Source: Alcanivorax limicola
Lineage (GTDB): Bacteria > Pseudomonadota > Gammaproteobacteria > Pseudomonadales > Alcanivoracaceae
Assembly (NCBI RefSeq): GCF_019931215.1
Contig: NZ_JAIOUB010000002.1
Span: 620,001 to 684,000, forward strand
Reading direction: 5' to 3'
DNA: 64,000 nt
Below are positions 24,604-32,600 of this stretch, piece by piece. Below the pieces are notes generated by a model, which ran no database searches, was not told the origin of the DNA, and was given only the letters and a program-made list of their open reading frames with translations. The first letter of the stretch is position 1, and every line of letters begins with the position of its first letter. Position numbers and translations under genes: made by a program.

Positions 24604-25155
24604 ATGAAAAATTTCTTTTTCGGGCATGCTTCTCATGGAGAGCAATCGATTTTTCTCAGGACGTTTACTGCCGCACTTCTTTTGTTCGTGGCTTCCTTCC
24701 CGATGGCCGTGTCTGCGGCAGTGCCGGACAAGGATGTCAGCGAAAAGGCCGTCTTCGGACACATTGAAAAAGCCAGCATCAATGGCGACGACCGATATTT
24801 TTCTGCCCGCCTGGACACCGGCGCGCAACGCAGTTCAATGCATGCCAGAGACATCGAGAAATTCGAGCGTGACGGTAAAGAGTGGGTGCGTTTCGTGTTT
24901 GATGACCACGATGGCGGCGCCCATGAGATCGAGCGCCCGTTGATCGAGCAGACCGATGTTCGGCAGGCGGGTGGGGTGACAACGCGCTATGTCGTCAGTC
25001 TGCCGTTGTGTATCGGCGAGCGACAACAGGACACGGAATTCACGCTGGCAGACCGCAGTGCCATGACCTACCCGATGCTGGTGGGCCGCAACTTTCTTTC
25101 TCGCCACGTGCTGGTGAGTTCTGCGCATCGCTACACGGCTGATCCGACCTGTTGA
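24604..25155 (+). CDS. Exported retropepsin-like / RimK-associated Zn-protease-family protein
   Basis: A 183-residue exported protein. The signal peptide occupies residues 1-39, with a long n-region, hydrophobic 'TAALLLFVASFPMAV' and cleavage near 'VSAAV'. The mature part has 'FSARLDTGAQRSSMHA' (Asp71 in a D-T-G aspartic-protease-like motif) and 'YPMLVGRNFLSRHVLV', the conserved pattern of the PF05618 family ('ATP-dependent zinc protease', associated with RimK in other loci). The D-T-G motif suggests an aspartic peptidase fold. The target is unknown. GGAGG precedes the ATG. It leads the plus-strand lipoprotein block but with 432 bases of spacer. Confidence 0.82.
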   Translation: MKNFFFGHASHGEQSIFLRTFTAALLLFVASFPMAVSAAVPDKDVSEKAVFGHIEKASINGDDRYFSARLDTGAQRSSMHARDIEKFERDGKEWVRFVFDDHDGGAHEIERPLIEQTDVRQAGGVTTRYVVSLPLCIGERQQDTEFTLADRSAMTYPMLVGRNFLSRHVLVSSAHRYTADPTC

Positions 25156-25587
25156 TTTGCGCAGTCTGCGTGCCGGCTAAAAAAATACAACGATCTGTAG
25201 CAATGTGTCCCGGATATGTCATTTGCGTGTCCTTTTGCAATGCTGTGACAGAATTCTGTTCTTCTCGCTGTGTTTCTGGCCCCGCCTCTGATGGCTGCTC
25301 GAGCCCGGGGCGCGGCAAGAATATGCTCTCAAGGTGGCACCAACGTACTGATAATTAAAGTATTGCCTCCCCCTCACCTTCCCTGATCCGTTTGCGCGGG
25401 CCAGAGATGTCTGATCCGGACCTGCCTGTCCGCCCCGAGTGAACGTTGTAACAGTCTGTTCTTCGGGGAGTTATGGCGAAAAGATGGCAGATTGCCAGCA
25501 GTGTGTCTCCGGCTATACGTTGTTGCATCAAGACCAACAACAAGCACGCTCCGGATGAGGGCGTAGCGCTACATCGGGAGACCCGCC
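25156..25587. other. Intergenic region, 432 bases
   Basis: Spacer before the ceramidase/PLC-like lipoprotein gene, with low GC compared with flanking genes around 25170-25400. It holds an 87-codon frame starting at 25473 (GGGGAG at its start) that overlaps the lipoprotein start in another frame; whether it is translated is unclear. No RNA gene is evident. Confidence 0.5.
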
Positions 25588-28500
25588 ATGCCCCTCCATG
25601 GCTACCAGCGCCACTGTTCCGGTCGGCGTCATGGCGTGATGCCCTGCCTGGCGCTTTTTCTCGTCACGCTTCTCAGCGCCTGCGGCGGTTCGGAGAGCGC
25701 CAGCGCGCCACGGGGAGCACTGGCGCCGATTGCTGACGCAGGGCCGGATCAACAGGTCCGCACCGGTGATGCCGTGCGTCTGGACGGGCGCAACAGCCGC
25801 GCCTTGCCTGGCCGTGCGCTGGTGTCCTTTTCCTGGATGCAGACGGCAGGGCCTTCTGTGTTGCTGGACGATGCAGAAACAGCGCGTCCTGTTTTTACAG
25901 CGCCGGTGGTCGCGGCGGAAACAGCGCTGACGTTCCGTCTTGTTGTGACGGACGACCGGGGTGACGACGCAGCGGCCACGGTCACAATCACGGTATTTCC
26001 CCAGGCGCCACCCCAGGCAGATGCCGGTGCCGACCGGATCGCCGTACCAGGCGATATTGTCGTGCTGGACGGTCGCGGCAGCCGCGCTGCCGATGATTCG
26101 GCGTTGACCTTTTCCTGGGCGCAGCAAGCGGGGCCGACGGTGGCATTGGCCGGCGCGGATCAGGCGCAGCCGCAATTTCTTGCGCCCTCCGTGGACGCCC
26201 CGGCGACCCTGCGCTTCGGCCTCATCGTGACAGATCAGCGGGGCGCCTGGGACAACGCCGAGGTAAACGTCGAAGTGGTGCCGCCACCGCAATGTGATGA
26301 CAGCCAGTTCTGCGCCGGCGCGGCGCGTGCCCGTATCACACCCGCGCAACAGCATATCGACGGCGTCGAGGAAGCGCGTTTGCTCGGTGCTGGCCGTTTG
26401 CAGCAGTTCAATCTGGGCGGCTTCGGCTTCGACATGACGCAGAACTTTCCCGAGCCGTTCGGTTCCCTGGGTGAATTGCTCACGCAAGCGGCAGGCGCCC
26501 GCGTCCACACCAACGCGGCGGGCCGTGAGGAACACACCTGGTTGCGCGCCATGGTGCTCTCCCGGCGCTCGCCCGATGGTCAGGATGAGCAGGTGGTATT
26601 TCTGGTCATGGATGCCATCGGTGCCGGTAACGTTATTACCAATAATCTCAAGGCGCGGGTTGCTGATGCCACAGGCATAGCGCCGGACAATATTCTGTTC
26701 GGCCAGACGCACTCTCATGCTGGCGCCGACCTGCAAGGCTTGTGGGGCGGTGTGCCGCAGGACTGGATCGACACGGTGCTGTATCCGGCTGCGGTGCAGG
26801 CGGTCAGTGATGCACAAAAAACTATGTGCACTGCACAACTGAGTGTCGGGCAGGTCGCTGTGCCGGCATTGAACAGCTATCGCCGTCCGCGCGTGCGCAC
26901 GGATGCCGAGGCCGATCCCGCCATGACCCTGTTGCAGGCGCGTTGCACCAGTGGCCATGACGCGGGCGCGGTGCGCGGGAGTTTGTTGCAATACAACGCC
27001 CACCCGGTAGGTATCAGCGCTGGCCAGGACCCGCGTGTTCCCCATGCGGACTACATTCTCGGTGCTGTGGAATTGCTCGAGCAGGAGCAGGGCGGCGTCG
27101 CGCTCTATTTCAATGGCCCCATCGCAGATGCGTCCAGTGCCGGACCAGCGCCTGGCGATGATGCTTACGAGCGTGTCAGGTCCCGCGGTGAAAATATTGC
27201 CCGCCAGGCAATGATGGCGCCCATGCGCGAGCTGGCGCCAACACTCACCGTGCGTCACGAAAGCGCGGCGCTGCCGGTGACCAATCCGCTGTTTATCGGG
27301 CTGGGTGCGCTGGGCGCGCTGAATCGCTATTACGACTTTCTGATGTTGCCGCTGGCGGATATCCCGTTCCTGGGAGAGCAGGCCGGCTTTTTGCCGCAGA
27401 TTACACCGACAGCGAGCACGATTGTCTCCCGCGTGACACTTGGCGGCGCAGAATCGGGCCTGGAAATTGTCACTATTCCCGGTGAAGCCACCAATACGTT
27501 TGGTGAGTCCATTCGCGCGCTGGCACAGCCGGGCGCCGACGTGATGTTCCTCGGCCTGACGCAGCAATCGTTCGGCTACATCATTCCGGAGAACGAATTC
27601 AGTTATGTCGACCCGGAAGGCGGCACGGGCCTGTTACTGCCGTTCACCAATTACGAAGAGTATGTATCGCTCGGGCCGTTAACGGCCCCCATGTTGCGTC
27701 TGCAGGGCTATAACCCGCTGTTCGATGTCGGTCCCCTGTCTGTCGAGGGATTGCCGCCCAATCTGCTGGCCTGCCATGAATCGCTGGCCAGTGAAGATTG
27801 CGTACTGGCGGATGTCGGTCGGCAGTTGGGTTTTATCCAGAGCGGCCTGAAAACGGCGTGTGAGGATAATGGATTGCCGCAGGAATTCTGCAATCTGCTT
27901 GATCCCCTGAGTCTGCTGCCGGGCGGCGAAGCGGCATCAATGGCGGGCCCGGGCCTGAGCGATGTGTGCCACGCATACAGTGTGCCGGGCAGTGATCCGC
28001 TCTGCGATTTGCTCTCGGATGCCCAGGCCGGTCTGCAACAGAGCTGTGGCCTGCTCGGCGGCGGGCTGCTGTGTTCGCTCACCAGCGGCAACCTGCATAC
28101 ATTGGTAAAAACCTGCTACGCCGGTTTGCCGGATGCCTTTGTCGAAAACAGCCCTCTGCCGATGTGCAAGGCCGTGGACACTTTTGTGCAGGGCGCAGCG
28201 TCTTTCTGCCGCCAGGCTTTCTCCGCGCCTGACGCTATGCTCCCCGAGGATGCGTTGCGCAATGAAGTCTGCAGTCTGATCAGCGGCGTGCATATCAACG
28301 AGCGTCAGATTGCCGGGTTCGAAGAGAGCTGGGCGGCGCGCGCCATCGCTTTGCAGAATAACCTGGGCTTGTCGCTGCCGTGGGTGCACACCCAGATACT
28401 GGCGACACATAACTCCTTCAATGCCACCGATGAAAACACGCCGCCGACCCTCTCCGGCCTGGACGCCAACCAGTTCTATGGTGTGGTGGATCAGTTGCGC

Positions 28501-29598
28501 ATGGGCGTGCGCGGCCTGGAACTGGATGTGCACTGGATGCCGAGTGTTCGTGGAAGCGAGGGTCTTGTCGGCCTGATCAGCAACCTGATTGGCGGCCTGA
28601 CCGGGGGCGGTGTGCCGATTCCGTTTGCGCCGGTGGTTTGCCACGGCAATGTGCAGCACGTCGGATGTACCTACGAGCGTACGCTGCATGAAGAGCTGAC
28701 ATTGCTGCGCGGCTGGCTGGACGCCAATCCGGATGAAGTCATCATCATCGATCTGGAGGCCAATCTCGACGAACCGCTGGATGACACCAGTGTGTCCTTT
28801 GATCGCACCGCCGATGATTTTATTGCTGTGCTGGGTGACCTGATATATCGCCCCGGTGATCACGGTGCGACCTGCGAGGATGAGGCCGCCATGACGTCGC
28901 CGACCTCCTGGTTGAACGTCAGTCGTCAACAAATACGTGAGGCGGGTGCGCAGGTGATGATCTACACCGGCACATGCAGCGACGGCGTCAGTGAGCGCTG
29001 GGCCTCGCTGTTTCACCGCAAGCGCGGCAGCAACCATGTGCAGTCGGCACGCCTGAGTTTCGAAGGTTATCACTATCCCCAGTGTGATTTTGATCGCGCC
29101 ACCCACAACACGCGCTGGACCCGCTTTTATGAGGACGGAACCCTGGTGGGTGCTTTTACCGGCAGTCCGGGTTTGCGCGTGGTCGATGCCATGCCGGAAA
29201 TGTTGCGTTGCGGCGTCAACATGCCGTCCCCGGATTTTCTCGTGCCGGAACAGGTGGTGGCTTTCATCTGGAGCTGGGCATCACAGCAACCCGCTGAAAC
29301 GCCGGGCCATGACTGCGCCTTCCAGAACAACCAGGGGCGTTTTGAGGCGGATCACTGTAGCACCCAGCGGCCTTACGCCTGCGTTGCCGAAGATGATCCC
29401 GCCCATTGGCATATTGCCGGCCCGGCCGGAGGCTGGGGCCAGGCTGAATGTCCGGCTGGCTTCCGTTTTGCTGTACCAGAGAACGCCTATTTCAACGAAC
29501 GGCTGCGCGAGGCACGACTTGCTGCGGGCAACCCTGATCAGGTCTGGCTGAATTATCGTCGCAGCGAAGAAGACGCTGCGCGTTGGCGAACCGAATAG
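25588..29598 (+). CDS. Lipoprotein fusion: two PKD/REJ-like domains, ceramidase-like and PI-PLC-like modules
   Basis: A 1336-residue predicted lipoprotein. Lipobox 'LLSAC' (Cys32) is followed by two Ig-like PKD/REJ repeats (about 48-140 and 143-232; each with 'ADAGxDxxxxxGDxVxLDGRxS' patterning). Residues about 240-720 resemble neutral/alkaline ceramidase, with a Zn-site candidate 'FGQTHSHAGADLQG' (His375, His377) and 'NAHPVG'. Residues about 930-1240 resemble the PI-PLC X-domain: 'ATHNSFN' (His941), 'RGLELDVHW' and 'VVCHGNVQH' (His1019). The last 90 residues are Cys/Trp-rich and lectin-like. A Cys-rich linker lies at 740-900. I infer an outer-surface enzyme attacking sphingolipid or phospholipid substrates. 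A Shine-Dalgarno GGGAG precedes the ATG. Confidence 0.8.
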   Translation: MPLHGYQRHCSGRRHGVMPCLALFLVTLLSACGGSESASAPRGALAPIADAGPDQQVRTGDAVRLDGRNSRALPGRALVSFSWMQTAGPSVLLDDAETARPVFTAPVVAAETALTFRLVVTDDRGDDAAATVTITVFPQAPPQADAGADRIAVPGDIVVLDGRGSRAADDSALTFSWAQQAGPTVALAGADQAQPQFLAPSVDAPATLRFGLIVTDQRGAWDNAEVNVEVVPPPQCDDSQFCAGAARARITPAQQHIDGVEEARLLGAGRLQQFNLGGFGFDMTQNFPEPFGSLGELLTQAAGARVHTNAAGREEHTWLRAMVLSRRSPDGQDEQVVFLVMDAIGAGNVITNNLKARVADATGIAPDNILFGQTHSHAGADLQGLWGGVPQDWIDTVLYPAAVQAVSDAQKTMCTAQLSVGQVAVPALNSYRRPRVRTDAEADPAMTLLQARCTSGHDAGAVRGSLLQYNAHPVGISAGQDPRVPHADYILGAVELLEQEQGGVALYFNGPIADASSAGPAPGDDAYERVRSRGENIARQAMMAPMRELAPTLTVRHESAALPVTNPLFIGLGALGALNRYYDFLMLPLADIPFLGEQAGFLPQITPTASTIVSRVTLGGAESGLEIVTIPGEATNTFGESIRALAQPGADVMFLGLTQQSFGYIIPENEFSYVDPEGGTGLLLPFTNYEEYVSLGPLTAPMLRLQGYNPLFDVGPLSVEGLPPNLLACHESLASEDCVLADVGRQLGFIQSGLKTACEDNGLPQEFCNLLDPLSLLPGGEAASMAGPGLSDVCHAYSVPGSDPLCDLLSDAQAGLQQSCGLLGGGLLCSLTSGNLHTLVKTCYAGLPDAFVENSPLPMCKAVDTFVQGAASFCRQAFSAPDAMLPEDALRNEVCSLISGVHINERQIAGFEESWAARAIALQNNLGLSLPWVHTQILATHNSFNATDENTPPTLSGLDANQFYGVVDQLRMGVRGLELDVHWMPSVRGSEGLVGLISNLIGGLTGGGVPIPFAPVVCHGNVQHVGCTYERTLHEELTLLRGWLDANPDEVIIIDLEANLDEPLDDTSVSFDRTADDFIAVLGDLIYRPGDHGATCEDEAAMTSPTSWLNVSRQQIREAGAQVMIYTGTCSDGVSERWASLFHRKRGSNHVQSARLSFEGYHYPQCDFDRATHNTRWTRFYEDGTLVGAFTGSPGLRVVDAMPEMLRCGVNMPSPDFLVPEQVVAFIWSWASQQPAETPGHDCAFQNNQGRFEADHCSTQRPYACVAEDDPAHWHIAGPAGGWGQAECPAGFRFAVPENAYFNERLREARLAAGNPDQVWLNYRRSEEDAARWRTE

Positions 29599-29629
29599 TG
29601 AAAAACCAAAAAAGAAAAAGGAGATACCC

Positions 29630-32600
29630 ATGTCAGTAGTGGCTTCCACAGGCGGACCTGCTGCCCGCGCGTACCATGCTGCCCGTACCATCATGCTGAG
29701 CATGATGGTGCTGGCTCTTGCAGCATGCGGTGGCTCGAGTTCTACATCACGTCCTCCGGTTGTTGAACCGCCGGCGCCGGATACTGAAGGGGTCTTCGTC
29801 AATGCGCCGGTGGTAAACCTGGGTTATGCCCAGAGCGGTGATGAGACCGTGCGTCGCACATCACTGGCGCCTGCTGGCGGCTACGCCTGCCATGCGGACA
29901 CGGGCGTACGCTGGCAAATCGGTGAACTGGTGCTGGGCCGTTCTGCGTGTTTGCCTGTGCAGACATTTCCCGTAGATCTGGTGTGTGGTGAGGAAGGTGG
30001 TGAGGAAAGTGGTGAGGCAGCAGGCGAGGCAGGCAGTGATCTGTGCGCCATCAATATGTCGCGCTTTCTGCAAGCCCATGCGGCGCAGGAGGCTGACGAA
30101 ATCCTTATCACAGAGCAGGCCCACGCTGACGCCATGGGCCTGACGATCAACTTCGATCTGCCAGTGGACGCCTTCGACGCACAGTTTGCTGACGGCGGCG
30201 CGCAGGCTTACCTGATGGCGCGCCTGAGCGAAAGTGGACGCACGGCACTGCCGGACCCGTTTGATGCCTGTGAAGCGCTGACGCAAAGCATGTTGATGCG
30301 CGACCGGCTGGAAGGTATTCCTGACTGCGCGCCGTTTGCGCCGCAGCAGCCACCACGCGCGGACGCAGGGTCGGATCAGACTGCCATGGTGGGTGACACC
30401 GTCATACTGGATGGCAGCGCCAGCGATGAAGGCGACGCCGCGTTGGTCACTTTTGCATGGCAGCAAGTCGGCGGAATGCCCGTGGTATTGCAGGATGCAG
30501 ATCAACCCGTCGCCTCATTTCTTGTGCCGGAAAACCAACCCGGCAATGTGCTGACCTTCACCTTGACGGTCACCGACGACGCCGGATTGAGCAGCGAGGA
30601 CAGCACCCGCGTTACCGTCGTGGCGGCGCCGAACCAGCCCCCGGTGGCGGCGGCCGGCGAGGATCAGCAGGTGACGGCCGGTGACATGGTGGTGCTCTCC
30701 GGTGTTGGCAGCAGTGATGCGGACGGCGATATCGTCGCGGCACAGTGGGAGCAGTTGGCGGGCCCGGCCGTGACGCTCACGGATGCGGATACGTTGACCG
30801 CCCGGTTCGAAGCGCCGCTGGTGGCGAATGACACGGTGCTGCGTTTCCGCCTTGTCGTTACCGATGATCAGGGCGCGCAAGGCAGCGACGAAACTCGGGT
30901 GACGGTCGCGCCACGCACCGGCGGTGAGGAGCCGCCGCCGGATGAAGGGGGCTTCGAGGGTTTGCCGTCCCTGCTGTTGCCGTTCCAGCGCGAGCAGTGT
31001 GATGACACTGTGGCGGGATTTGGTGGCCCGGCTGAGGAAATCTGTGGCGGCCTCTTCGCGATACCCGATGCGGCGCATAATGAATGTGTGCAATTGTCGC
31101 GGCCGTTGCTGGGTGAACCGGCGGACCTGTTGTGCAACAGCCTGTTCTCCAGGCCGATACCGCCAGCCGGTGCGATGCAGGCGCCCGCCTCCTGTGCTAC
31201 CGGCGAGGCGCTGGAAGGCGGGCGCAGCTACCCGGTTTATATTGAATCGGAAAGCCGCGAAACCATCGCCTTTCAGGTACTGGAGCCCATCGGCGGTGTC
31301 GATTGCGAGAGCGGGCACGCGCTGGTGTTGCACGGCCATGGCTTCGGCGGTTCCCGTTCGCTTTCGGGCTTCAATGATTACCGGGAAGCGGGCTTTACCG
31401 TGATCTCTATTGATTCGCGGGGCTTTGGTGAAAGCAGCGGCACCGTGCGCGTGATGGACCCGGAATTTGAAGGGCGCGACCTGATCCGTATTCTGGATTG
31501 GGCAGAAGACAATCTTGATTACCTGATGAAGCGCGACAAGGCAGGGTTGCCGCCGGAGCTGAATCCCAATCTGGTGGTTGGCGCCATGGGCGGCAGTTAT
31601 GGCGGTGGCTTCCAGATGTTGTTGCACGGTCAGGATCCGCGCCAGCGTCTCGATGCCCTGGTGCCGGATATCACCTGGCATGACCTGCGCTACAGCCTCA
31701 ACCCGGGCAATGTGATCAAGACCGGCTGGGATCTGTTTCTGGTCCTTGGCGGTGAAGCCGGTTCCCAGCCCAACCGCAATGGCGGGCTGGACCCCATCAT
31801 TCGTGAAACGCTGGTGCGCGGCCTGGCCACCAATACATTCCCGGATCAGAGCCTCGATTTTTTCTATTACCACAGCCCCGCTTACCGATGTAACGGCGAG
31901 CCCATTCCCGAGCGCCCACTGGACCCCAATGGCTTGTTGCTCGGCCTGGTGAATCCGCCAGCCTATGACACGCCCCCGGATAATTATCCGATGGCAGACG
32001 TGCTGTTGACCCAGGGCATGCGCGATACGCTGTTCAATTTCAACGAGGCGTGGCACAACTTCGATTGTTTGCGCGAGCGCGGCGGCGACGTACGGTTGCT
32101 GACCCACCAGAGCGGCCACATTTTGCCACTGGAAGCCCCGGAGGATATTCAACCGGGCACCTATGTACCGCCGCCACTCGGCAATCTGTTGAACATCCCC
32201 GGGTTCCAGAGCGGGGCGGGCGCGTTTGCCTGCGGCGACATTTCTGTCTCCCGTGCAACGCGTGACTGGATGCGCTACAGCTTGCTTGGCGAAGCACTGC
32301 CTGCCTATTTTGATGGCACGGAAGACCAGGTGTGTCTGTCGCTGGATGATGGCGCCTCGTTGCTGGTGCCGATGGACGACTTCCCGGCACCGGCCGCTGC
32401 TGACGCGCTGTTGGCCGGGCCTTATGTGATAGAGCGTCAGGTCAGCAGCGCGACGCCTGTGCCCTCCGGTTTCACCGCCGTGGCCACGGCCACTGTGGTG
32501 CCGGCGGTGATGCCACTGGGTGTGGTGGGGCCGGAAGGTGCTGTGCTGGGAGGCATTCCCACAGCGCAGCTGACCGTGTCAGATCTGTTGGGGCGCGACG

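Noticed and set aside
25528..27567. A 679-codon open frame on the minus strand across the ceramidase-like module
   Set aside because: It lies antisense to a strongly supported lipoprotein gene and has Arg/Gln-rich, non-natural composition typical of GC-rich shadow frames.
30515..32152. A 545-codon minus-strand frame inside the 1960-residue gene
   Set aside because: It is antisense to clear hydrolase motifs and has no recognisable fold or ribosome site.
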